Shown here piece after piece: positions 1 through 9,897 of a stretch of DNA of 64,000 nucleotides. Position 1 is the stretch's first letter. Each line of letters begins with the position of its first letter. The stretch is from Ariolimax columbianus (lineage: Eukaryota; Mollusca; Gastropoda; Stylommatophora; Arionidae). The position numbers and the translations under genes were made by a program. The stretch is from the NCBI GenBank assembly GCA_036924085.1, contig JAVGWX010000008.1, forward strand, positions 51,326,314 through 51,390,313, given 5' to 3'. Below the pieces are notes generated by a model. The model worked only from the letters and a program-made list of their open reading frames with translations, searched no databases and was not told the DNA's origin.

Positions 1-268
1 AAAATACTACCAACTGAAAGAACAAGAGGGCATAGCTACAAATTAACTAAAGAAAGGTCCAGATTAGATACAAGGAAATATTTTTAAAATTAAGGAGTGG
101 TAAATGCTTGGAATGCATTACCACATGAAATAGGTAAGGCAGGGTCAATTAATGCATTCAAGAATAGATTGGATGCTCATATTTATTTTTAGATCAAGTG
201 ATTGTAAAAGAAACTGGTTGTATACATACTCTTCAGCGTCTACTAAACCAGTATAAAGACGTTACGTT
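1..268 (+). mobile_element. CR1-like LINE (family A), 3' end only
   Basis: The 3' end of a family A LINE runs in from the window edge. It matches the end of the larger copies at 10983-11944 and 36971-38206: a degraded reading of the C-terminal stretch WNALP...VNAFKN, then the 3' UTR with an AACTGG-TTGTATACA segment and the terminal ACCAGTATAAAGACGTTA. The reverse transcriptase proper lies outside the window or is missing. The reading frame is broken, with an early stop after the RKYF motif. Confidence 0.85.
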
Positions 269-429
269 TATTAGATCGTGTGCTGTAAATGTGTGTGACT
301 ATTCCGGGGTAATAATACATATCTGTTTTTTTCTGTTGTAACAATTACTTTACGTTATCCTCTTTGAAAATACAGCACATATCTTTCACGATAGCTCTCC
401 ATTGAGTATCATTCTTTGCACGTTATTTT

Positions 430-1660
430 GTTTCCTTTCTTAGGTCAGTTCTATGTTTCTTCTCGAGTGAGTTGCTTTGTTCAACTTCCTGGTCAACTTA
501 TTTTTATTTTCCGTTCTGAAAGAATTAATTTGTTCTAATTCTTGAATCAGTTGTTTTGTTTCATTTCTTGAGTCATTTGATTTGTTATATTTTTCGAACA
601 ATTTATGATGTTTCCAGTTCTTTGGTCAGTTGCGTTATTTTCCTTTCTGAAGCTGATGTTTTGTTTTCCTTCCTGAAGCAGATGTTTTGTTTTCCTTCCT
701 GAAGCAGATGTTTTATTTTCCTTCCTGAAGCAGATGTTTTGTTTTCCTTCCAGAAGCAGATGTTTTGTTTTCCTTTCTGAAGCAGATGTTTTGTTTTCCT
801 TCCTGAAGTAGATGTTTTATTTTCCTTCCAGAAGCAGATGTTTTGTTTTTCTTCCTGAAGTAGATGTTTTGTTCTACTTCCTGAGCCAGTTTTATTTTTT
901 TCCTTCCTGAGGCAATTGTTTTGTATTCCTTCCTGGAGTAGATGTTTTGTTTTCTATCCTGAAGTAGATATTTTGTTTTCTATCCTGAAGTAGATGTTTT
1001 GTTTTCTATCCTGAAGTAGATGTTTTGTTTTCTATCCTGAAGTAGATGTTTTGTTTTCTATCCTGAAGTAGATGTTTTGTTTTCTATCCTGAAGTAGATG
1101 TTTTGTTTTCTATCCTGAAGTAGATGTTTTGTTTTCTATCCTGAAGTAGATGTTTTGTTTTCCTTGTTGAGACAGTTGCATTGTTTTCCTTCCTGAAGTA
1201 GGTTTTCCCTACTGAGCCAGTTGTTCTGCTTCCGTTCGTGAATAATCTGTGATGCTCCATTTTCTGGAAATACTTGCGTTGCTCCTCTCCTGAGTCACTT
1301 GTATTGTTTTCCTTCCAGAAGCAGATGTTTTGTTTTCTTTCCAGAAGCAGATGTTTTATTTTCCTTCCTGAAGCAGACATTTTGTTTTCCTTCCTGAAGC
1401 AGTTGTATGGTTTTCTTTCCTGAAGTAGATGTTTCGTCTTCCTTCCGGAAGTAGATGTTTTGTTTTCCCTTCTGAGCCAGCTGTTCTGCTACCGTTCGTG
1501 AGTAATCTGTGATGCTCCCTTTTCTGGATTGTGTTGTTCCTCTCCTGAGTCACTTGTAATATTCTTCATGAATCACTTGTTATTTTTGTCTCTTCTTGAG
1601 CTATTATGGCGCGTCATTTCCATTTGCCCCTTTTTGGACTATTTGTAGTGCTTCCCTTCT
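430..1660. repeat. 26-bp minisatellite, degenerate at both edges
   Basis: The core at about 640-1180 and 1300-1450 is built on a 26-bp unit of the form GAAGCAGATGTTTTGTTTTC plus CTTCCT, with roughly 30 recognisable units. Flanks at 430-640 and 1450-1660 are more diverged variants containing TTCCTTCYTGAGYCA blocks, including a repeated larger segment (compare 1200-1290 with 1470-1560). Open frames on the minus strand are by-products of the repeat. No parent repeat was found in the window. Confidence 0.9.
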
Positions 1661-1689
1661 TGAGCCAATTAGCGAGGGATCCGTTTTAG

Positions 1690-2066
1690 GATCGGTGAGA
1701 TAAGACTAATGTATGGTCAGGCAAAACATACTAATCGGACAATGTCAGTCAAGGTCAGGCAAAATATACTGACCAAGACCCCCACATCACTTCGGCGTAG
1801 GTTTCCCAGGGAACGGTTTGTTTTCATAGCAGCCTGGCTAATGAGGTTGAAGCTCGATGTGATCCCCGTCGTAGTGACTGACATACATATGAAGTCAAGC
1901 ATAACACAACCGCATAGAGTACCCCGGTGCACATTCATCAACACTCTCGGGATGTGAGAAAAGCTTATGCAATCCCCCAGCTAACGTCCTTTCAGGCGCA
2001 CAAATGATGAATCTAACTCATTGTGGATATTCAACAACAACAACAACAACAACACCAACACCAACA
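1690..2066 (-). mobile_element. Dispersed repeat B, minus-strand copy
   Basis: This is one of eight B copies. Read on the minus strand it starts beside a TTG microsatellite (CAA on the plus strand, 2033-2066), then has the shared block with CTCTTTTGTGCGCCCTGAAA-like sequence, a conserved 250-bp body, and ends with about two units of the 36-38-bp B array (GGTCAGGCAAAACATACT on the plus strand). There is no coding capacity. B looks like a non-autonomous element. The architecture of body plus tandem units recalls molluscan pearl or Helitron-like elements, but no termini prove this. Confidence 0.75.
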
Positions 2067-2145
2067 CAGTGTCGGCCAGTTATAATGTTTCTCTTCTTGA
2101 AGGAGTTCCCATAAAGAGATTCAACCATTGAATCATTCAGGGATC

Positions 2146-2503
2146 AAGATGCTGAGCAGCGCATGAGCTGCAGTGGTCAGCGACCCATAGCTGACTGCTA
2201 GCGTCAGGGCCAGCAAACCAGAGCTGCCAAGACCCTTCTACACCTCCACGCGGTGATCCTGGATAACAGGCTGCAGCAGGACAGACTGGCTAAGGAGAAG
2301 GGATCGAAGAGGGAATGCTAACCCGGTACCAAAAAATGCTTGCTGAAGTCGGATTCGTTGGACCGAAAGGTACAGATATCGCAGTCAAGCTGTAAACTAC
2401 GACACAACGCATTCCATTCTCTGGACTGCATTCTGCTACTTAAGCCCTTTCAGGGTTTGGTAGCGGGAGATTGAGAACGAACAAAGAAGAAGAAGAAGAA
2501 GAA
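2146..2503 (+). mobile_element. SINE-like repeat C, full-length plus copy
   Basis: The sequence runs from GATCAAGATGCTGAGCAGCG to TTGAGAACGAA and finishes in an AAG microsatellite (2484-2503). Near-identical copies lie at 44190-44540, 50678-51035 and 62810-63174, with reverse copies at 3110-3462, 34275-34617 and 48612-48890. It is about 350 bp with no open frame. Target duplications at two other copies show that C moves as a unit. I do not see a clear tRNA-type B box, so the origin of its head is unknown. Confidence 0.8.
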
Positions 2504-2589
2504 TCATTCAAAATGATGTTATGTCTTCCTTTGTTCTTAATGGGTAACGGTATCTTTCGACAATCCTACGGTTTTTGTTGCTTCTTCAG

Positions 2590-2790
2590 CGTTCGTTCTG
2601 AAAAGGACGCAATGACGTTATGTCGTAGCTTACAGTGATCATGTTTTATCTACACCTTTTGGCCCGACACATCCGGCTTCTGCATTTTTTGGAGTATGTT
2701 CATAATCTTTCTTCAATCCATTTTCTATGAGACTAGGCGAGAGCAGCCAGTTTCTAAGACTACCATTTGGAGGCAGAATTCGGTCTTGGT
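2590..2790 (-). mobile_element. Diverged repeat C copy, head lost in an array
   Basis: Read on the minus strand this aligns with the 3' two thirds of C: the TATGTCGTAGCTTACAGT, CCTTTTGGCCCGACACATCC and GGTCTTGG segments are all in order. At 2787 the alignment passes directly into the 33-bp array, at the point where normal copies read TGGTTCGCTGGCCCTGACGC. Confidence 0.7.
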
Positions 2791-3062
2791 CAGCTATGGT
2801 TAGCGAACACTGACGCAAGTAGTCAGCTATGGTTAGCGAACACTGACGCAAGTAGTCAGCTTTGGTTAGCGAACACTGACGCAAGTAGTCAACTATGGTT
2901 AGCGAACACTGACGCAAGTAGTCAACTATGGTTAGCGAACACTGACGCAAGTAGTCAGCTATGGTTAGCGAACACTGACGCAAGTAGTCAACTATGGTTA
3001 GCGAACACTGACGCAAGTAGTCAACTATGGTTAGCGAACACTGACGCAAGTAGTCAACTATA
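2787..3062. repeat. 33-bp minisatellite derived from repeat C
   Basis: There are about eight near-identical units of AGTCAGCTATGGTTAGCGAA plus CACTGACGCAAGT. The period is 11 codons, so both strands stay open (11-residue peptide repeats such as SSQLWLANTDA). The unit matches an internal segment of C, as in 34550-34595, where it occurs once. A tandem expansion inside a C copy is the simplest reading. The apparent protein is a by-product. Confidence 0.9.
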
Positions 3063-3109
3063 CTGTCATTTCATTCGCTATTGCGTCTTCGGTCATAATT
3101 CTGATGTTT

Positions 3110-3462
3110 GGCTTGGGTTGGCTTGGCTTGGCTTCGTTCATTCTCAATCTCCCACTACCAAACACTGAAATGGTTTAAGTAGCAGAATGGGGTCCAGAGA
3201 ACGGAATGCGTTGTGTCGTAGTTTACAGCTTGACTGTGATATTTGCACCTTTCGGTCCAACACATTCGACTTCAGCAATAATTTTTTGAGTACCGGGTTA
3301 GCTTTCCCTCTTCGATCCCTTCTCCTTAGCCAGTCTGCCCAGCTGCAGTCTGTTATCCAGGATCACCACATGGAGGTGTAGAAGGGTCTTGGCAGCTTTG
3401 GTTCGCTGGCAATGAGTCGCTGACCACTGCAGCTCATGCGCTGCTCAGCATCTTCATTCTGA
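3110..3462 (-). mobile_element. SINE-like repeat C, minus copy
   Basis: It begins with the (TTGGC)n tail (GGCTTGGCTTGGCTTCGTTC), continues through the C body in reverse, and ends at CTCATGCGCTGCTCAGCATC. It lacks about 22 bp around 3400, where other copies have CCCTGACGCTAGCAGTCAG. It lies just downstream of the 33-bp array, so two C copies in the same orientation flank that array. Confidence 0.8.
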
Positions 3463-4181
3463 TGTTTGATACGAATAACCTAATTCAGGACTTCGTGCTG
3501 TTCATCCCTTTTGCAGAGTTCTACATTTTAAGCACAATAGTTGTAATGGTCAGACCAAGACGCCCTAATATACCCAAAAGCACTCTGGTCATGGTTGAAC
3601 GAGACAATACCTTTGCCACATAGAAAGTTAAACATCGTATAACAACAGCTGCAAGGATAACGTTGGAGTGTGTCAATTTTACAAGCTCTTTTTACACTTC
3701 CGCGTTTTTCCCCAGGTATAACACGCTAACAATTTACCACTCAAATATTATTGCGCTGTCGAAATAAAATACACCATTTATGGCTTAATGGAGAGTTGTT
3801 TAAGGGCGATAAATACTTTTGCGAAAATGGAGATAATGGAGGCAGTTAACTAGAAGCTTGGTGTTTTCTTGGTAAACCCGGCTCTTGATTTGACACGCCG
3901 CGTCGCGCATCGTGTTGAATTTCCCAGCAAGGACTGATCAACACAATTGAAGTTTAGATAAAACGTTCCGGTATGCCAGTTGGATCATCATTTCACGCTA
4001 GATGGCGCCTTGTGTACGGTGGAATTTAGGAAATGCAGTGATATCTTATAAAGGGGTCTCAAACTAGTGGCAGCATTACGCCAGCCGCTGTTACTTCACA
4101 GAATTGCCATGGTACACTTTTTTGTTACGCCGGGTCGATCCTGACATCGTTTACGATCTAAATACAATTCTCGCACCAACA
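3463..4181. other. No recognised feature
   Basis: I see no coding region, array or copy of any family found elsewhere in the window. The stretch ends at the TA dinucleotide that flanks the mariner. Confidence 0.5.
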
Positions 4182-4183
4182 TA

Positions 4184-5475
4184 CAACGGGCTTGTCATAA
4201 GTCTTTACCCTGACTATGTAGGAGGAGAAGGTTGAAACTTGGAACACATCTAGCTCATTCAATTTGTACTGGACTTGAGAAATATGAATTTCTCAACTCC
4301 ACGGGTTTACCCGGTATGGTGCATGGCGCAAAACACTTTATTGACCAGATCTGCTACTCTAACGGTTTGTCAGAACAATGGAGAAATGAGAGGCCAGAAC
4401 TGTGATAAAATTTTGCAGGGACAAACACCTACAGAAATACACAGGGAGATGGAACCAGTGTTTGAGGAATTCTGTCCTTCCTATGCTTCTGTAAGAAACT
4501 GGTGATGGCAGTTTAAGTGAGGCCGTTCCCATGTTGCTTATATTCCAAGTTCAGGAAGATCATCCTCGGAGTGCAGCGATGAAAATGCTGCAATAGTGAA
4601 GAAAATCATTGACCAGGATAAGATAATGACAATTGCAGAGATATCTAGGTCAGCAAAACTGAATGAAAGTACAGTTTTCAGAATTTTACACAACAGACTG
4701 AACATGAGAAAAGTGTGTACCCGCTGGGTACCGCGTCTGCTGACATGTGAACAGAAACAAACGAGGGTTGATTAATGTGACCAGTTGCTCAAAATGTGTC
4801 GGTCGAAAACCAGGTTACCGACCATGGTGACAGTAGATGAGACTTGGGATCACCATTATGACCCAGAATCCAAAATTTCCAGCACACAGCGGAAAACACC
4901 GTGCTCACAAACACATGTAAAGCTAAGAGCACAGAAATCTGCAAGAATAATGATGCTGACTGTTTTTGGGACGACAAAGGTGTCGTATTGAAAGATTACC
5001 TGCCTGATGGCAACATGGTTAATGGGCAATATTATGCAATCTCCTTACCAAACTAAGAAAGACTGTGACCAGAAAACGAGGGATAGCGAGCACTCAAATT
5101 CTGCCTTTGCTTCAAGACAACACGCAAGGCTTGTGCTGCAAACAACCAACGATTTGAATATTGAAATTCTTCCACACCCACCATATTCTCCGGATATAGC
5201 TCCCTAAGACTTTTTTCTTTTCCCAAAACTTAAAAAACAGCTGAAAGGAAATACTTTTCACAGTGACGAAGATGTCATACTGGCTTGCAATAACTAGTTT
5301 AGTTCGAAAAATAGGTTACTTTATTATGAAGGTCTTTTCAAGGTTACGCAGAAAGAGTAGAAATGTATAAATTCAGGTGGTGGCTACATTGAGAAGGAAT
5401 ACGCACTGTGCCAAATTTCAACTTTGTCCTCCTACTCCTTCACGGTCAGGGTAAAGACTTATGACACACTCCTTG
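4184..5475 (+). mobile_element. mariner element, complete ends, inactive
   Basis: The element is 1,292 bp, the usual mariner length. Its left end reads CAACGGGCTTGTCATAAG and then TCTTTACCCTGACT. The reverse complement of its right end reads CAAGGAGTGTGTCATAAG and then TCTTTACCCTGAC. So imperfect terminal inverted repeats of about 45 bp are present, including a shared GGAGGA segment. TA dinucleotides at 4182-4183 and 5476-5477 are the expected target duplication. Mariners move by cut-and-paste through a single transposase. Mismatches between the two ends and the broken gene indicate an old copy. Confidence 0.95.
4376..5310 (+). pseudogene. mariner transposase remnant
   Basis: The family protein is a DDE/D transposase of about 345 residues that cuts at the inverted repeats. 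Here the helix-turn-helix part is visible (PTEIHREMEPVFEEFCPSYA, then SVRNW), as is the linker region TIAEISRSAKLNESTVFRI. The first catalytic Asp is in TVDETW (4836-4838). A second falls in LQDN (5116-5118) and the third after YSPDIAP (5208-5210), immediately preceded by a TAA stop. Several frameshifts (after ATGGAG near 4380, at the SVRNW stop, around 4810 and 4900-5000, and after LQDN) and a deletion of about five codons between the second and third Asp make it nonfunctional. Confidence 0.92.
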
Positions 5476-5639
5476 TAGCCCAAAAGAACAGTCAGTACAC
5501 TAACAACTACACTATCACTGCAGCTGGACATAATATTGAGATAGCATAAATGGGGAGAGGAAACCCTGAATAATGGGCCTATAAATTATGCATAGTCTTG
5601 ACGATGGTTTGGAGACTAACTATGGAAAGACAAAATGAA

Positions 5640-6486
5640 GGAACAACAACGTCGAGGAATTCATCAGTTAGGTAAAAGCTAATGGCCAGGAATTCGAAGT
5701 AGTCGACAGTTTTAATTATATGGGTTTGATTGTCAGTGATGAAGGATCAAATTGTGAGGTATTGTCCAAAATAGCACAGACAATAGCAGCGTTTGCAAGG
5801 CTTAACAAAATCTAGCACGACAAACGGTTAGACATATGCACGAAGATGAGATTAATGCATACATTGGTCCTGTCAGTATTCCTATATACTTGTGAGGCCT
5901 GAACAATTACAGATGACCTGCAGCGGAGGATACACGTCTTGGAGATGAGGTATTTCAGAAGACTTCTTAACGTCACATACAAAGATCGAGTTACAAATGA
6001 AGAAATACGAGAAATAATTAAAACAGCAATAGTGTCTTTTAACTTAGCGTCTTTATACTGGTTTAGAAGATTGCAGAGTCTGTATACAACCAGTTTCATT
6101 CACATTAATTTGCTCTAAAAGCTATGCGCATACAATTTATTCTTAAATGTATTAACTGTCACGGCCTTCACTACCTCCTGTGGCAATGCATTCCAAACAT
6201 TCACCCCTCTCGGAAAATCTCTTGGCAACGGTCGAAAGACGGAAACTCGCTTGGTACAGCCATATATCGAGATTAAATGGTCTTGCAAATACAATCTTGC
6301 AGGAAAAGGTGCAAGGCGGACGAAGAAGAGGTCGTCCAAAAAAAGAGCTGAGAAGAATGAACCAATCTTCGACCAGAGGGGCCATAGGCACCGGCCGCTG
6401 ACAGAGAGGGGGTGGCGTGGAGTTGTTGGGGTGTCTTCATGTGTTCTCAACGACCTCACCGGTTACGAGATGACCTGACCTGAGCA
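5640..6486 (+). pseudogene. RTE-like LINE C-terminus (family N), interrupted
   Basis: The conceptual protein reads VDSFNYMGLIVSDEGS, then SKIAQTIAAFARLNKI, LQRRIHVLEMRYFRRLLNV, TYKDRVTNEEIREIIKTAI, and, after an inserted fragment, LLATVERRKLAWYSHISRLN and GRRRGRPKK. This is the connection and C-terminal region that follows the reverse transcriptase in many invertebrate endonuclease-reverse transcriptases. No polymerase motif remains. Stops interrupt the frame (after NKI and after CEA). A second copy at 58440-59005 lacks the insertion and gives the uninterrupted order. The 3' end is close to GATGACCTGACCTGA. Confidence 0.88.
6038..6216 (-). mobile_element. CR1-like (A) 3' fragment nested in LINE N
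   Basis: It reads, on the minus strand, from GGAATGCATTGCCACAGGAG to the family A terminus AAAGACGCTAAGTT. LINE N is cut between GCAATAG (ending 6032) and CTCTTGGCAACG (6219). Compared with the intact N copy at 58700-58735, about 12 bp of target (GACCTGTTGAAG) are missing and no duplication is seen. So this short 5'-truncated insertion came with a small target deletion. Confidence 0.85.
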
Positions 6487-6895
6487 ATTTTACCAAACAG
6501 GCGATGCATATAAACTCAAAGAGACAAGAATAGTTGGATAATGGAAGAATACCCCCGCAGGAACCATTTGCTGTGGGACTAATTCAATTATCAGAAAAAG
6601 TTAGAACGATTTAAAAATAATTTTTACATTTCGCCATGTTCACTTTGTAATCTCTCCGACCTTTGTATGTATTTATTTTGTCTTGCTGTGAAACTCCATG
6701 GCAATGCCAAGTGATTTGGATCTATTTGTCTTCAAGAAAGGTTAACTGAAGCATCTCCATCGAGAGCTGTTAGGTTTATGTCACTGTCTACTCAATCAAC
6801 AAACGGCCCTACCAAGTCTACGTACGTCAGCCATTTTCTGGCTTCATGGCAACATGCAGAACTTAAGCTGTCTTTCTAGAGCTAAGTGTGTTGTT
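6487..6895. other. No recognised feature
   Basis: AT-rich sequence without array, coding remnant or copy of a family known from the window. Confidence 0.5.
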
Positions 6896-6899
6896 GTTT

Positions 6900-7645
6900 G
6901 TTATTGTTTAATACCAACAATGAGTAAGTTTACTCTTTTGTGTGCCCTGAAAAGGGCGTTAAGTGACAGGTTGTAGTAGCTTTCCTCACACCCCGAGCGT
7001 GCAGATGAAGGTGGACTATTGCCCTCCAGGCGTTTGTGCTATGCTTGGCTTCATCTTCGCGACGCTCACTACTACGCGGATAATGTGAATCCACATCTCA
7101 TCAGCCAGACTGCCTTGGAAACATTTTTCCAGGGAACGCTACACAGAAGAGATATATGGGTCTTGGTCAGTGTTTTGTGCTTGACCCTGATGCGACGTCT
7201 TGGTCAGTGTTTTGTGCCTGATGTGGATGAGATATATTGGTCAGTGTTTTGTGCCTGACGCGGATGAGACGTCTTGGTCAGTGTTTTGTGCCTGACGCAG
7301 ATGAGACGTTTTAGTCAGTGTTTTTGTGCCTGGCCCGGATGGGACGTCTTAGTCAGTGTTTTGTGTTGACCTTGATGAGACGTCTTGGTCAGCGTTTTGT
7401 GCCAGACCCAGATGGGACGTCTTGGTCAGTGTTTAGTGCTGACCTTGATGAGACGTCTTGGTCCGTGTTTTGTGCCTGATCACGATTGGACGTCTTGGTC
7501 AGTATTTTGTGCTGAACCGGATGCGACGTCTTGGTCAGTGTTTTGTGCTGACCCGGATGCGACGTCTTGGTCAGTGTTTTGTGCTGACCCGGATGCGACG
7601 TCTTGGTCAGTGTTTTGCGCCTGACCGGACTAGCGTCTCAGTTCC
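6900..7645 (+). mobile_element. Dispersed repeat B, plus copy with long array
   Basis: It starts at a TTG-rich stretch and ACAATGAGTAAGTTTACTC, runs through the conserved body (GAGCGTGCAGATGAAGGTGG, CTACTACGCGGAT, CAGCCAGACTGCCTTGGAAA), then enters the internal tandem array (7160-7625) and ends with GACCGGACTAGCGTCTCAGT. It is non-coding. It has the longest array of any complete B copy here. Confidence 0.8.
7160..7625. repeat. 36-38-bp array inside a B element
   Basis: There are about 13 units of GACGTCTTGGTCAGTGTTTT plus GTGCCTGACCCGGATGA. Units differ by indels of one or two bases, so the frame shifts between units. The units share the B-specific GGTCAGTGTTTTGTGCCTGA core but differ from the units of neighbouring B copies (TGATCAGTATATTTTACCTG at 8280). 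This indicates copy-specific homogenisation. Confidence 0.92.
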
Positions 7646-8019
7646 CCAGTTAAGTGTGTCACGTCTGTTGATGTAAGCCTGTATCGTTGTATGATTACTG
7701 GTTTGTCAGATATCCTCCATGTGACTTCCCTCGTGCTATGTAACCAGATTGTCCTGTGATGTAAGCGAGCAGAGAAAATTGATCAACCCGCATTCTAACG
7801 AGATAGCTTAACCATTTTATTTCGTGTCTGCTAATGTACTCAACAAAAGGGCAATTTCTTACCTAATTTTTAATGTTTTCATTTCTCATTCTATCTCTCT
7901 TTGTAAAAACGGTAACCTTTAGAAGACATTTCATTTCATAAATTGAATTTCGCCTTTCCTGCGTTTTGGATAAAGGTCAAGTTTGACACTTGAAGAACAG
8001 AGTCGTAATGATGGTGATG
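7646..8019. other. No recognised feature
   Basis: This stretch lies between two B copies. I recognise no coding remnant or repeat. Confidence 0.45.
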
Positions 8020-8475
8020 TTAAATACACATAATGAGGAAGATACTTTTTTGTGCTTCCTGAAAAGGCCGTTAAGTGGTGGTTTACAGTTGCTTTCCTCA
8101 CATTCTGAGCGTGCTGATGAAGCGGGGCCCACAAGGCGATTGTGCAATGCTTGGCTTCATCTGTGTGTCGCTCATTACTACTGGGATCATGTCGATCCCC
8201 TACCTCGTTAGCCAGGCTTCCCTGAAACCTGCCAGTTTTCAGGGAGAACTACGAGGATGCCGATGTGAGGGTTTTGGCCAGTATATTTTACCTCAGCCTG
8301 CCTAACATGTCTGATCAGTATATTTTACCTCAGCCTGCCTAACATGTCTGATCAGTATATTTTACCTGAGCCTAACTAACATGTCTGATAAGTATGTTGT
8401 GCCTGAGCCTGACTAACATGTCTGATCAATATGATTTACTTGTCCAGACTTGTCTCCTCTCCCCAACAGAGTTTG
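8020..8475 (+). mobile_element. Dispersed repeat B, plus copy with short array
   Basis: The B body is at 8035-8270 (GAAAAGGCCGTTAAGTGGTG, GAGCGTGCTGATGAAG, CGTTAGCCAGGCTTCCCTGA). It is followed by about four and a half 37-bp units of AGTATATTTTACCTCAGCCT plus GCCTAACATGTCTGATC, and then the end sequence TTGTCTCCTCTCCCC. The array is short but clearly of the B type. Confidence 0.8.
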
Positions 8476-9189
8476 TATAAATATGTTGTTTAGTAGACAG
8501 GTTGATGTTTGGGGTCTTTAAGCAGTTGTGACAATTGATAGATCACAGCGGTAGTTTTTGACACTTAGTTTCGATCTCTCTTACAAACCTTCCATCAGCT
8601 GTGAACATACTTCCAAGAAATGTGAACCCCTGGACCGGATTGAGGTTAATATTGTTTACACTTGTGTTAATTCATTCTTTCCAGAATATTTTGGGCCTTT
8701 GGACACATTTATGTTAACTATTTCCTTCCAGAATATTTTGGGCCTTATGACACATTTATTCTTGCATTATTAACTGCCACTAAGAAGTACAGATACCTTT
8801 ATGAATTTAAGAAAACCTGGTATAGAGAAAGTTTTTATGTGCAATCTATGTATCACAATTGTGCAAGCCAATGGATCGGCTTTATGGTATTATAGGGAAG
8901 TTTATGAGCCGATGTACCTGCTCTACGGAGTGCCTCATTTAAGTAGACACGATGATCTACTACTCATCAACGCTTCAATCTCCGCTGTGATAATCTTCAA
9001 ATTATGTTATTCACAGACTGTGCAAAGCGCGTTCAAATGATTTTGTAATCTTCATTTTCGTACATTATATTTTGGTCATCAGAAAAGCCTAGTTCTTGAA
9101 TTGAGTTCAGTTTCTTAACTGAATTTGCGATTCGGCTGGCATATGCTGTTATTTTGATCATGTAAAAGTTTAACAGTAATAGTGAAAGT
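8476..9189. other. No family recognised; one short tandem duplication
   Basis: The only structure seen is a two-copy duplication of about 49 bp at 8678-8765 (CCAGAATATTTTGGGCCTT followed by ACACATTTAT). Short open frames here have no recognisable domain. Confidence 0.5.
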
Positions 9190-9445
9190 GGAGACGGCGT
9201 GGGCTAGTAGTTAAGTGACACGGTTCACAACCAGAAGGTGCTAGGTTCGATCCCCATCACAGCACCGGTCGTTACCCTGGGAATGCAAACCCTTTGAAAA
9301 TGCAGGAGGAAGCAGACACTTACATACAATGAATGCTGAAGTAGGATGCACTGGGCAGACAGGCGCAAAATAAAAACCACAGTGCAACGCATACCACCTT
9401 GGGGAATAGATAAATAAGGCGAACGCAAAAAAATAAAAATATTGA
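9190..9445 (+). mobile_element. tRNA-derived SINE (family S)
   Basis: The head carries an A-box-like GTGGGCTAGTAGTTAAGTG and a B box GGTTCGATCCC, spaced as in a tRNA gene. It is followed by a body ending near GCAAAAAAATAAAAA. Sister copies at 18292-18530 and 57000-57245 have the same head and the same tail. Such elements are transcribed by RNA polymerase III and copied by a LINE. There is no clover-leaf, so this is not a tRNA gene. Confidence 0.88.
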
Positions 9446-9454
9446 AAGCGCACA

Positions 9455-9590
9455 TCTCTCTCGCACTCTGTAGAGTGGGCATTCCTGTACAATGTGCTCA
9501 TGATTCTGGTCCACTGCTCTACATGGGCATCCATCGGTATGTGGGATCTTTAGTCGGTATAGATATTCTAGTAGTCTGCAATGTCTTATT
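9455..9590 (-). pseudogene. RNase H-type LINE (D-like) C-terminal scrap
   Basis: Read on the minus strand it gives CRLLEYLYRLKIPHTDGCPC and then DQNHEHIVQECPLYR, the cysteine-histidine module at the C-terminus of Jockey/I-like LINEs. It is closest to the copy at 47215-47490. It is truncated on both sides, by SINE S on one and by unknown sequence on the other. Confidence 0.8.
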
Positions 9591-9895
9591 AATATGAAAT
9601 CAATTTGAGATGCGCTTTTCATGTTGTGCCCTCTGTAAAATGTTTTGATATGACTTGTCTCGTGGGAGAAGATGGTGTTTGTTTTTATTAAACAATTCTC
9701 TGTACATACATTAATAAGATATTCTCCAGTGCTTTTCTGCTTTGAAGAAGTGTAACTGAGCAGCCCTAAGCAGGATTCATGCTGCCACCTATTCCCCCTG
9801 ACTTCCCTTTGCAATAAAATCATCTTTCTCGTCGATCCTGTTGGATGATGACACCACAATTGATGAATGAGCAATTCACTCAAAGCTTTGAAATC
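9591..9895. other. Unassigned, open on the minus strand
   Basis: The minus strand is open through this segment, so that the LINE scrap, this segment and the following array form one 330-codon frame. I recognise no domain in the segment itself. The fused frame probably reflects chance plus array geometry. Confidence 0.4.
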
Positions 9896-9897
9896 AA

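Noticed and set aside
3463..4181. Promoter or host sequence upstream of the mariner
   Set aside because: No recognisable promoter elements beyond AT-rich words. Any call would be guesswork.
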